Shown: positions 33,604-43,404 of the stretch, in pieces
Numbering within the stretch: the stretch's first letter is position 1
Layout: the number at the start of each line of letters is the position of its first letter
DNA from: Ilyonectria destructans
Taxonomy: Eukaryota > Ascomycota > Sordariomycetes > Hypocreales > Nectriaceae
DNA: 64,000 nt
Reading direction: 5' to 3'
NCBI GenBank assembly: GCA_020740775.1
Contig: JAHEWK010000017.1
Coordinates: 682,001-746,000, forward strand
Made by a program: the position numbers and the translations under genes
The notes under the pieces: generated by a model
The model's database searches: none
What the model saw: only the letters and a program-made list of their open reading frames with translations
Told to the model about the DNA's origin: nothing

Positions 33604-35049
33604 GTGTTTTCTTGTATGTATTATATATTACTGTTTCATTGGTTGGAGTATGAGAAATTTGAGTAGCTGGAGCTAGGAAGAACAGTTGATGCCGTGAGGA
33701 GATTGTCTGGTACTGCTACAGAGTTGATGTACATAGTTAGAGTAGTAGACATAAATCTCCTTGAAAAGTTTCGTCGATGGGTGTATCAGCGAGCAACATG
33801 ACAACCACAATATTCTCCGAAACAAGTGTCCCATCCGTGGCCAATTTGCCGGTCTCGTTGTCGGCAGAAGTGACTTTCCCACTCGACGCCGTGGTGTCCT
33901 CTCACGCATTAGAAACGTCATGCTCTTCGACCAACAACGAGCTGGTTGAATGTGGGTTCAAACGCCCAGGTACAGGATTCAATCAAGCCTTCAGATGGAA
34001 CGGGAAAGTCGCCCCAAAAACCACCCTGAGATACGGGTTAAGCTTTGGCCCATTCTGCCTGGCGGTAAGCCACTTCGATCCTCCTGTCTTCATAGAGAAC
34101 CATCCTGAGCACTGTCAAGGGACCCATAACGCAAACCCGCGGGAATCAGTACGAGGGAAACTATGGTTCCACGTGATATCTGAAACACGATACTGAGCTC
34201 AAGCTAGCACAGCTGTCCATGGTGAGGACACAACGTCAATGTGACGGCCATGCTTAGTCTAGATATGAGGTCTAGGGTAGGTACTAATTGTGGGGTTGAG
34301 GTCCTCGTTGGGATCAGAACATTGGGGGTAAGCTGGGGGGGCTACTGTGTGATAAACGTCGTAGATACAAAGGCATTCATACGAGCAATGTGTGATGGTA
34401 TTTGGCAGGTACAGTGAACTAGGTAACCAAAGCGTTGAGGTTGATAGAGGAGCTGCACTTAGCAGAAGTGCACTCCTGGGTGACTATATTGGTACTAGCT
34501 CTTCAATAGGGATCAATGTTCACGCGGTGATCCGGGTGATCCTGGGTGATTGGTTGAGTCTTGTGGGTCGGCCTACAAGGCTGTCCGTCCTAGCCTAGAA
34601 TGTGACATCAGCGGCAATAGGCTTCAGAGGCTAAAGAAATCGCCATACCGTTGTCGGCAGTGTTTGCAGCTCTAATGTAGGGCCGGGAATTGCTGTGACT
34701 TCTATCGCCATATAAAAGAAGTGGGGGTTAATGTACCTTTGATTTGCTCTACTCTGGTTGGCTGGACCACCCTGCTCGTGATCTAAGTGTTGCATTTGGA
34801 CAGTCAAAGGGATACTTAGGTTGCCGTACTTAACTCGGCTTGGAAGATTAGGCTTCCGTTTAGGCAGCAAGAACTTGGTCGGCCTCATGCTGGTGGAATT
34901 GAGATGACTTGTATCCCAGTTCCTGAATTTGCTCCGTCGCGTCATGAGTTTGGATTGGATTCAAGCCTGGCCACGCCTCTTCATCGCCAACGGTTCAGGA
35001 TCCAGGGATTACGCAACATATCATTATTGTATTTTATGAAGGCTCGATT
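33604..35049. other. intergenic region of 1.45 kb
   Basis: 3' end of the 32557 gene and promoter of the 35050 gene. A 139-residue frame at 33777-34196 has mixed composition and no motif, and I do not call it. G/T-rich DNA with repeated GGGTGAT-type words lies at about 34260-34560. Confidence 0.5.
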
Positions 35050-37389
35050 TTGAATCCGTTTCGACGTTCGACATTGGGCGGTGCCAATGCAATGGGTCCA
35101 CCTGTCGGCATCCAGCTCGGGGTAGAGTTGACAAATCTCGTCGCCCCTTTGACAACAGCAGCCCTAAGGGTTGGATCACGGGCAATAAGAGAAGCCATTG
35201 AACGGTCAGGATCCGATGAGGTCATTGAAAGGAAACTTGCCGATATCCTGGGCCGCCACCGCCTTGACCCCATCATTTCCACACACTTCCGTACCATCGT
35301 CGCTCATTCTAGCCAAACGGAGCTCTCTCGCTTTATGAAAGAACTTGTCTTGGAGTCTGGTGCCGGTCCAACAGTCACTCAAGCATTAGCTGGCGACAAT
35401 GGAAGCGTTGCACTCCTATCCATGGTTATTCAACTATCCTTTCTCGCTTGGTCACACGAACATCAGTCACTAGGTCAAGCCGTGGCCCAGATGGCCGATG
35501 AAGTCCTCCAGGAGTGCAACGTCTCTGGGAACCATGGACTAAACTACGCATTGCTCCTGGGTACCATCAGCGCTGTTCAGCAACAAACGGCGACTTTTTC
35601 CTGGGAACACCATTACAAGATGGCGGAGGAGAAGCTGAAATCACCAACCCCTCCCAGCAAAGCCGGAAATAGGCCTCGAAAACGTCAAAAGTCCTCAGCT
35701 TCTCGTCAAGGTGCACATGCTCATCAACAGTCAATATCAGATCGTGCAATTCCTTACGTCGTTCTCCGAGGCTTGATTCTATCTTTGGAATCAATACAAA
35801 GATTTCCTGAGGCTCACCTACTCGAGATTTCATCCGATAGAGGAATCACCTCCATTGTCGTATGGTGTTACTATATCTTGGGTCAGAGCATCATCGTTCA
35901 TCTCGATTCAATGGCCGTCCCGTTTGGTGACGGGCCATACCTCATTACACTCAAAGCTTGTGGGCAGTTTCAAACTTTTGTTACCTTGCTAAAGCGTGAA
36001 ACTGAAAATGTGCCAATATTCAGCCTATCTAGAGGAGACTTGGATCCCTACATCGAGACTGATCGAAGAGCACACGCAAGAGGCTTCCTAAGTCACATAC
36101 TGAAGCTCCACGGGTTCAAAGAAGATGAGCTCGCCGGCTATGGGGATTGTATTTTGTCTACATGCGTGAAACATTTCGAGCAACACTCCCTACCAAGCAC
36201 TCGAAATGCCAGGATGCGTTGTAAACTTGCAGCCTGCAATAATTCAGAAAAAGACGTGGTAATTCCATCAGCGGACGAACAAGACGCAGAAGTAACGACA
36301 AGAGGTAATGGAATGCAGGAAGAGATTGCATCGACTATCTCATTTCTGCTAGATGTTAACAACAAGACATTCACCAACCAACCTAATGGTTCACTGACCG
36401 GCGTTCGAAGGCCTGGAGGGAACTCGAATTCATCAGGAGTCGTGGCAGTATGGCTCGTATACGCTTTTGCTCGAGTCAGGAACCGTGATGAGATTGGTGA
36501 TTTTCCTCTCTCAGTCGATATATTTGAGCGACTTGGCTCAGATAAATCTGTGATCACGCAAAGTCGCGGCCATTTCGGCGGCTTGGTTCCGAACACAGTT
36601 GAGTGTTTTGACCTCATATGTCAGTTGCTCCTTGGTGGACGTTACACCAAAGAGAGTACGTCAAAAGCCTTCCTTATTAGCGACCGCGGTTGGAGTGTGT
36701 TCTTTTCCACTTTAGATGCAGTGGATCCAACAGATGCTGATAGTGGAAACATTCTCATAAAGCTCGGGGTTCCGGCTAGGTATGGCTTGAGAAAGGCGCG
36801 CATCGTTGACGGTATGACGGGGCTCGGGGTTACAGCCAGCAGAACATTGGATCTCGGCTCTGACATCTCATACTGGCCGGATGTATGGACCTCAAAGCTC
36901 GTAGGGACATATGTGGGCTATGAAGGACTTGACGCATTCTCTGTGGTGCAAACTTACGACTGGGCACACATGACCCGAAATTGCAAGAAATGGCGGCTGG
37001 GCTTCCGCGAAAAGCAGGATATTTGCATGAAGTTCAACGTCTTGGAAAGATGCCGCTGTTGCGATGAATCATCCGAACTCGACAGGCGACACATGATTGA
37101 TGAGATGATATGGCCACCACTGCCTACAGAGGGATTCGTCCCCACTTCGAAGGAGTACACTGTCGAGTACCCTAAGGACATTGCAGATTCATCGCGAACG
37201 CCAGAAAGAGTTTTCCACTGCGGCGATATATGGTTTTTCTTTGTCTCAGGGGACAGTGCGGCGAGATGGCTTGGACTGGATGGCATCTGGCAGCTTGAGT
37301 TTAAGCAGGCGGGCTTTATAAGAGGGCCAGGCTGCTGTGTGAAGTGCGCAATTAACGCTGTCACAATCCCAGCTCTGGTCTTACTTTAA
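35050..37389 (+). CDS. large uncharacterised fungal protein, 779 residues
   Basis: Family not recognised with certainty. Single exon. The N terminus (residues 15-60, GVELTNLVAPLTTAALRVGS) is an Ala/Leu-rich helical segment without a signal peptide. A basic, low-complexity patch with PRKRQK lies at about residue 210, a possible nuclear localisation signal. The central region contains SRGHFGGLVPNTVECFDLIC and SDRGWSVFFSTLDAVDPTDA followed by GLRKARIVDGMTG, a pattern I associate with expanded families of hypothetical proteins in filamentous ascomycetes. The last 150 residues hold Cys/His clusters (RCRCCDESSELDRRH, GPGCCVKC) that could bind metal. ATG versus an earlier in-frame start cannot be decided: TTG/GTG-initiated sequence extends a little upstream. 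Function unknown. Confidence 0.75.
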   Translation: MNPFRRSTLGGANAMGPPVGIQLGVELTNLVAPLTTAALRVGSRAIREAIERSGSDEVIERKLADILGRHRLDPIISTHFRTIVAHSSQTELSRFMKELVLESGAGPTVTQALAGDNGSVALLSMVIQLSFLAWSHEHQSLGQAVAQMADEVLQECNVSGNHGLNYALLLGTISAVQQQTATFSWEHHYKMAEEKLKSPTPPSKAGNRPRKRQKSSASRQGAHAHQQSISDRAIPYVVLRGLILSLESIQRFPEAHLLEISSDRGITSIVVWCYYILGQSIIVHLDSMAVPFGDGPYLITLKACGQFQTFVTLLKRETENVPIFSLSRGDLDPYIETDRRAHARGFLSHILKLHGFKEDELAGYGDCILSTCVKHFEQHSLPSTRNARMRCKLAACNNSEKDVVIPSADEQDAEVTTRGNGMQEEIASTISFLLDVNNKTFTNQPNGSLTGVRRPGGNSNSSGVVAVWLVYAFARVRNRDEIGDFPLSVDIFERLGSDKSVITQSRGHFGGLVPNTVECFDLICQLLLGGRYTKESTSKAFLISDRGWSVFFSTLDAVDPTDADSGNILIKLGVPARYGLRKARIVDGMTGLGVTASRTLDLGSDISYWPDVWTSKLVGTYVGYEGLDAFSVVQTYDWAHMTRNCKKWRLGFREKQDICMKFNVLERCRCCDESSELDRRHMIDEMIWPPLPTEGFVPTSKEYTVEYPKDIADSSRTPERVFHCGDIWFFFVSGDSAARWLGLDGIWQLEFKQAGFIRGPGCCVKCAINAVTIPALVLL

Positions 37390-37773
37390 TCCCCCAACCA
37401 TCACGGGCAGCTTTAGTATAGACTGTAGTTGATGAAAATGAAAAGTCAAAACCAAAAGAAAAACAAAGAGAATGATTCCGTTGTAAAAGAGTTTTGCTCG
37501 TGTCGTCGTCACTCTGTCTGGCCCTTGGGACGAGTTGGCATGTTTTGACTGCCGGACTACCACCACGACCACGACTGTTGAAGATGAGATCACTCCAACC
37601 ACAAGCAACGATCACCCTGACGTCATGTCTCTCCGCCTTGTTTGTAAATGCTCAGTCACCAGCTCCAGGCACAAACCTTGGATAAGTCTACGTCTAAGCC
37701 TCCCATGCCTACTCCACTATCCTGTTTCAGATCCCGGTAAAGACACGCGTCAAAACCAATCATCGCCACCATC
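37390..37773. other. intergenic, MFS promoter
   Basis: 384 bases with a CCACCACGACCACGACTG trinucleotide-like run at about 37560-37577. No gene is seen. Confidence 0.5.
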
Positions 37774-39782
37774 ATGAAGAATCTTGACATGAAGAATGCA
37801 AAGATTGCTAATCATCTCGAGAAGTCAGAAGAGCCGATGCCGGGAATTGCAATCAACCGAGACGCATTTCTCCAGGCGCAGCAAGATACACTCGCCGAGG
37901 CCCGCAGTCCATGGGTGGTCATTCAGGACAACGTCAAGACGTGCGCTGTCATTCTCGTCGTTCAGGTCAGTGTTCGCGCGATTGTATTCTTCCAGTTAAT
38001 CGTTTCATTGCTTACCATGTGTACTTGCGTAGACAAACGGCATCATTCTTGGATTAGAATATGTCTTACTCGGTGCGCTAGTCGGCGTCCAAGCCTTCTG
38101 CAACACCATGGGATCGTATGATTCCGAGACTGAGAGCTATGCAGTTGCGGCCACTACGCTCTCGCTCTGGGCTGGACTCTTTGGTCTCATGCATGTCATT
38201 GTTCATGGTCATGTCATTTGCGGCAAAGCTAATGTTCATGTGTTAGGCAGCTTCTGGGACAGCTCTTTGCCGGTTGGTTCACAGACCGTTTCGGCCGTAC
38301 TAAGTGCATCTATCTTATGATGTTGAACGTATACCTCGGCGTCATGGTGGAGATCCTGTCGAAGAATAAGAACGACTACACTGGCGCAAAGATCATGATG
38401 GGGACGGCCACGGGCATGATGCAAGTTGCTGTTCCGACATACATCGCTGAGATTGCGCCGCGTGAGATCAGAGGAATCTCTCTCGGCCTGTTTAGTTTCA
38501 ACCGTACGTTTCCTTGCATCCCTAGACCACCAACAGCCTTTTGATTCACCCGCTAGTGTCTCTGGGTGCGATGATCGGAAACATCGTCGCTTACGTCGCA
38601 AACCAAACCTGGGGTTCCGACCCTTTTGATAACCGCGGATGGAGAGTGCCACTCTATGTCGGTCTAGCTAGCCCGACGATTTCCTTGATCGGCATGGCGC
38701 TCGTGATGCCCGAGTCCCCATACTGGTTGATCCTTCAACATAGGGTCAAAGATGCCCAAGCAAGTCTGAAGCGTCTGCATCCAACCAAATCCGACGACGA
38801 GATTAAGCGCCTCACGAATGAGCTACAATACACTGTATTGAAGGAAATTGAGTACAAGAAATCTTCGAGCGATACTTCGTATCTTGAGTGTTTACGTGGT
38901 ACGAATCTCAGACGCACATTCGCTGCCCTCTTTCCATCTTTGGCTCAGCAACTTGTCGGCAACCAACTCGTCCAGTCGTATTCTGCTTGTAAGTTTGCAC
39001 CATCATTACTAATACGAAAATGGCTGATACCCTTCTCTTCAGACTTCTTTACAATAGCAGGATTGTCGAACGCACTACTTGGAAGTGTCGTCGTCTCTTG
39101 TGTGGGACTGGGAGCAGCCACCTTTGCCTTTTTCCTGATCGAGCTGAGAACTGTTGGGCGATGGCATCTGGTTTTTTGGGGTGTTATAGGAATCACTCTG
39201 TCCATGCGTAAGTTTCGTCCCCGACTTACGAAATCTGACCCTCGGCTGAGTTGTTCGCGCATAGTTGGTATTGGTGTCGTCGACACTGCGGATCACGGCA
39301 ACAACACGGCTTCCTCTGGTGCAGTGCTCGTTACTTTTGTTGCGCTCTTTAATGCGGCCGTGACCATCGGCCCTGGTGTTGCGGGGTGAGTGAGCCCGAG
39401 AATTCGTATTTCATCGTGATACAATACGTGCAGTTTACTGACTAAAACACTCACTCATAGATGGTCATACACTGCGGAAAGCGCATCAGCCAGACTCCGT
39501 GCCAAGACAGCTACTCTGGCCGTCGGCTGCAACGCCGTCATTGGAACAGTGACTAACATTGTGATTCCAATTGAGCTGGAGGCTATTGGAGCCCAAACTG
39601 GATACATGTTTTTCGGAATCGGGCTTGTTTGCATCGTGTTGATTTACCTCTGGATTCCTGATGTCACCGGGCGAAGCTACGGGCAGCTGGATGAATTGTT
39701 TGAGCGCAGAATCCCGGCAAGAAAGTTTAAGGGCACTCAATGCACAGGCAATTATGGTACGCCACACCGTAAGCCTGCATGA
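37774..39782 (+). CDS. MFS sugar transporter (maltose/alpha-glucoside permease type)
   Basis: Proton-coupled sugar permease of the major facilitator superfamily, in the plasma membrane. Exons are 37774-37965, 38033-38194, 38251-38503, 38557-38988, 39043-39207, 39265-39385 and 39461-39782, giving 548 residues in frame. Signature motifs are GWFTDRFGRTK (loop 2-3), PTYIAEIAPREIRG, PESPYWLI, and a final PDVTGRSYGQLDELFER in place of the usual PETxGR. About twelve hydrophobic segments can be counted once the introns are removed. The weakest splice site is the GTCATT donor at 38195; it is the only choice I found that keeps frame into LLGQLFAG. It converges on a GH43 gene 250 bases away, so uptake of sugars released by secreted glycosidases is a reasonable guess. 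Confidence 0.88.
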
Positions 39783-40029
39783 GCTAGCATTACTAATTCT
39801 GCAATGTTGCTTCTGCGCAATGTGTCGAGGTGGCGCGGTTTCGACGTTGGTGTAAGACCCTCGGTAGGAAACAGCGTAGGTCTGATTGTGAGCATGGTAG
39901 TCAAGTTGTTGTATGCCCTTAAGTTGCATCATTGCGATCATTATATCCTTAGGTAGTTCTGCGTATTACCTCGATGAAGCTAAAGCCCGGTCGGATATAA
40001 GCTATTAACCATCAAACAAAAGTCCAGAC

Positions 40030-41634
40030 CTATGCAGCAGTAAAGGACTCCACTTTGACCGAACCCCCCAAAGCTGTTTCAGCATAGTTGAAGATCCCGA
40101 AACGATAGGCAATAAAGAAGGCCCAGCCATTATACAACTTGTACGTCGGTCCAAGATTCTCATACTTAACTCCATCCCAGCTGTACGAGAAGACTGCATT
40201 TCCAGTACCCGTGGGGCTCGTGTCCATGTCCACCTTCAACCACACCTTTGTAGTGCCGTTGGGTACCGCCGCAGTGGCCTTGACTTCTCCCAGACTCTTG
40301 GTCTCAGTAGACCATTCGTCAATGATCATGCCATGCTTTGCAGCAAGTATAAACCCGCCGCCGGATCGATGAATGCCAATGTAGGCGCTCTGGTCACGGA
40401 ATGCCGATAAACCAGCGCGATCTCCATCCTTCATGTTGGAAAAGTCAAGCTTGATGGTACCCACTGGGTGTGGGCCATGAGTTCTGTGGCTGAGGGTGTT
40501 CCTCGCTGAGTAGATATCGGTGGTGATGCTGGCGGTGCGCAAGGTCAAGCCGTTGTTGACTGTGAAGGAGTTGACGTCGGGATTGTGATTCCACTCCCAC
40601 GAAACATCAAGAGAAGTTCCCTTGAAGAGGTCGGTTCTTGTCCAGTTCTTCGTGGCCCCGGTTTTGTCCGGGAGTGGCACTGGATAGGAAGCTCCCCATC
40701 CGCCGTTTTCACCCTCCACGAAGCTTGGAAACCCATCGTCACCCCAGCGAATAGGGGCAAGGACTGGAAGCCGGCCTGCCGGATACGCCCAGGTAAAAGA
40801 CATAAAGTACCACTTTCCATCGGGAGCTTTGATGAGACTGCCTTGGTGAGGAGAGTTACCGCCTGCCAGAGGCCCCGCGATGCGGTCGAGGAGAAGTTTA
40901 GACTCGTAAGGACCCCACGGGGTTTTCGACTTCCAGATCCAGGTCTGGGCGCCGCTGGGGTTGTCGTCGAGGATGTAATACAGGCCGTTGATCTTGTACA
41001 TTCGATTGCCTTCTAGGCCGTCCACGCCGACGTCCGTGTTGGTGAAGACAGTCTGGGACTTGACCTGGCTGAGACCGTCGTTTGAAAGCTGCGCCACTCG
41101 GACATCATTGGACCCGTACACGACGTACATGGTGTCGTCGTCGTCAATCAGGATGCCATTATCGTAGTAGCAGACACCCCCTCCCAGATTTCCTCTATTT
41201 GTCCATGGCCCTTGAGGCGACGGCGCCGTGAAGATCCACGTGTAGTAAAAGTTGGCGCAGCCGATCCAGTACCACAGCCCGTTACTCTTGCGGTATCTCA
41301 GAGACGAAGCCCAGGTTCCTGCCCGGTAAGCACGCTGGTTGCTGTTGGCTGGAAGATCATAACCGTCTCCAAAGTTGAGTCGAGGAATCGAGTGGCCGAT
41401 GAGGTCCCAGTTGATGAGGTCATTTGATCGCAGTATCGGTGCTCCGGGACTATAGTGGAAGTTTGAGGCGGAAAAGTAGTAGTTGTCGTCCGGTCCGAGG
41501 AATACATCATTGTCTGGGAAATCGGAGTAAATAATAGGGTTGTTGAATGTGTCGGCTCGGCTTGTGAGTTCCGCGGCCGTGACGACCAAAGAAGCGGACG
41601 AGACTATGGTCGATAAAATAGTAGAGGCCTTCAT
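40030..41634 (-). CDS. GH43 glycosidase with C-terminal beta-sandwich (arabinofuranosidase/xylosidase type)
   Basis: Intronless 534-residue secreted glycoside hydrolase family 43 protein, expected to remove arabinose or xylose from plant polysaccharides. The signal peptide is MKASTILSTIVSSASLVVTA. The five-bladed propeller starts NNPIIYSDFPDNDVFLGPDD, in which an Asp acts as general base. The following NYYFSASNFHYSPGAPIL and SNDLINWDLIGHSI are typical. Later come CYYDNGILIDDDDTMYVVYG and the probable general acid Glu in GLEGNRMYK. A C-terminal sandwich domain from about residue 335 includes RAGLSAFRDQSAYIGIHR and FSYSWDGVKYENLG. A TATA box lies 60 bases upstream. The gene is convergent with an MFS sugar permease. 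Exact specificity cannot be assigned by eye. Confidence 0.92.
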   Translation of the reverse strand: MKASTILSTIVSSASLVVTAAELTSRADTFNNPIIYSDFPDNDVFLGPDDNYYFSASNFHYSPGAPILRSNDLINWDLIGHSIPRLNFGDGYDLPANSNQRAYRAGTWASSLRYRKSNGLWYWIGCANFYYTWIFTAPSPQGPWTNRGNLGGGVCYYDNGILIDDDDTMYVVYGSNDVRVAQLSNDGLSQVKSQTVFTNTDVGVDGLEGNRMYKINGLYYILDDNPSGAQTWIWKSKTPWGPYESKLLLDRIAGPLAGGNSPHQGSLIKAPDGKWYFMSFTWAYPAGRLPVLAPIRWGDDGFPSFVEGENGGWGASYPVPLPDKTGATKNWTRTDLFKGTSLDVSWEWNHNPDVNSFTVNNGLTLRTASITTDIYSARNTLSHRTHGPHPVGTIKLDFSNMKDGDRAGLSAFRDQSAYIGIHRSGGGFILAAKHGMIIDEWSTETKSLGEVKATAAVPNGTTKVWLKVDMDTSPTGTGNAVFSYSWDGVKYENLGPTYKLYNGWAFFIAYRFGIFNYAETALGGSVKVESFTAA

Positions 41635-42404
41635 CTTTGGTTATGTGATCGCCTGCTCGCGTAGAGCCGACAGTAAAGGCGAAACTGGACATGTTATATA
41701 TTCCACAGGAGCCTTCGTCATAGGTGGGGTTTTCTCGTCTAGGTTGCTGCCCCTCCTGGAAATGTTGCCTAATGAAGGTCTCGGAGAGATCTACCGGTTT
41801 CTTTTCGGGCCGCCATTCCAACGTCGCAGAATGCAAAGCTTAGACACGCTCGAACGAGAATCATTCAAAGTCATTAGCCATACACGTGCGATGATCAAAT
41901 TTAGCCGAAAGGAAGAATAAATTCCGGACCCAAGGTTACAGAGACGAGCCGGGAAACCCGGTTCCGTCTCGTATTAAGCTTCGCCCCGCCCCTTGCAACT
42001 TTAGCCGGCAAAGTGACGCGATGCCGGATATTGCCACAAGGATACTGTGTTAACCCCTCGAGATAAGGTTCGGATATATCCGATCCAAGTGAGGATCTTG
42101 GCCAAGGGGTCGTGGGAAGAAAAGTCGCGGTGCGTTTGCATACTCTCGGTTCAACTCCAGCTCTAGATACATTAGTTATATTATTCAGCTTCATTATCGT
42201 GGAGGTGGTGACGCCCCTCACTCACTTCTATCTTAAATCGTATCATCAGAGTCAGACTATTACTTGGAAATGATATCGCGCAATACTCGTGTCACCCCGC
42301 TAGAAGCTTGCGCACCTGTCTTGGCGACTTTTTGTTGAGAATCTTGCTACAAGATCAAACACCGAGGCCGATTTGAATGGAAACCCCGACGTAACTATTT
42401 TCCT
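41635..42404. other. intergenic, GH43 promoter
   Basis: About 770 bases. Apart from the TATA box no gene or motif is recognised; reading frames here lack motifs. Confidence 0.5.
41693..41700 (-). promoter_or_regulatory. TATA box of the GH43 gene
   Basis: On the minus strand this reads TATATAAC, about 60 bases before the ATG at 41634. Confidence 0.5.
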
Positions 42405-42930
42405 CTCCCTTGTCTAGTGCTTGGTAGTGTGGTTGCGCAAGAGCCTCTCCAGCCGTAAGCTGATCCTGGATAAAGGTCAGATGGGATTCTTACTCCTTAG
42501 GAAACTTGCAGACCTCGTTGTTCAGACAACAAGACTTGCTTAAAACATCCCATCGCCTCGTCTGTTACGAGCCGTTCATTGTCGGGGTTAACGAATATCG
42601 TCAACGGTTGGCATGGGGGATTGCCTAGTGCCTCAACATCCTCGCTATCTGAGTCGATGTTGTACTTTGGGACGGAAGTGTATAGCTTGTCCGTCCCAAG
42701 AATCCGGGCAATTCTGATGAGCTGATCTGGCCGGCTGGTCCCGTGAAAGAAGGGCTCTTTTCGAAAGATCATTGAGGCCAACATGGAGCCTGGTTGCCAC
42801 ATATTGAGGCTATAGTCGTACCGCTAAAACCCGAGGAGAAGTTCCGGGGGCTGCCAGATGGACACACGAAGGGTATGGCCTTGGCAAGGGGAGTTCTCAA
42901 CCCTGGCTATCCAAGTCTCCCTGCTCCAAT
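42405..42930 (-). pseudogene. casein kinase 2 alpha-subunit gene fragment, decayed
   Basis: The minus strand encodes, in order, WIARVENSPCQGHTLRVS, WQPPELLLGF, a TAG stop at 42826-42824, RYDYSLNMWQPGSMLASMIF, RKEPFFHGTSRPDQLIRIA, RILGTDKLYTSVPKYNID and FVNPDNERLVTDEAMGCF. In a shifted frame at about 42407-42465 it reads DQLTAGEALAQPHYQALDKG. This follows the order of the CK2 alpha kinase lobe from the DWG loop through GPELL, YDYSLDMWS, MIFRKEPFFHG and RIAKVLGT to RLTAKEAMxHPYF. The APE-region Gln before YDYS is replaced by a stop, several catalytic residues have changed, and the N-terminal lobe is absent. It is a broken fragment, not a working kinase. Confidence 0.85.
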
Positions 42931-43404
42931 AACTCCCATTTCTTGATTTCGAAACGATTATCTACCTGAGATAGCACGATGCGTTGAGTGGATGGGATCA
43001 GGATGATGATGATAAAAGCTCTTGATTTCCTATCTAACGAGGGGCTAGGGATTAGTATTATAGATAAAGATAAGGGCAACCTCCAGCAGCCTCCGGGCTA
43101 GCAACAAATTTTATCGTTCTTAGATGAATCCCTTATGTGTTCAAATTGAAGATAAAAGTAGAGTAGACATTCTTACACCACCTATAAGATTCGGCCTTTG
43201 CCCGTGCATGAATATTCAAGGAGCTGGCGACTCCCAAACTGGATTTCTTTGAATTATCTTGTTTCCGATCTCCTGCAGTCTGAGTGAATGATTCGTGGAT
43301 ATTATACGTCGGCTTGAGAAAGGCGGCTTTGTCAATCGGAGTTTATGGTTTTTGGTTGGGCTGCCTCGTAAGAATAAAGAATAGGTATTGCAGTTTATCT
43401 AAAC
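42931..43404. other. intergenic, between CK2 relic and DUF1593 gene
   Basis: About 470 bases of AT-rich sequence. No gene is recognised. Confidence 0.45.

Noticed and set aside
33777..34196. 139-residue plus-strand reading frame
   Set aside because: Irregular composition, no domain, no splice partners; it lies in the 3' flank of the 32557 gene.
42497..42802. 101-residue frame as an intact small kinase-like gene
   Set aside because: It is only part of a longer CK2-like sequence interrupted by an upstream stop and a downstream frame change.
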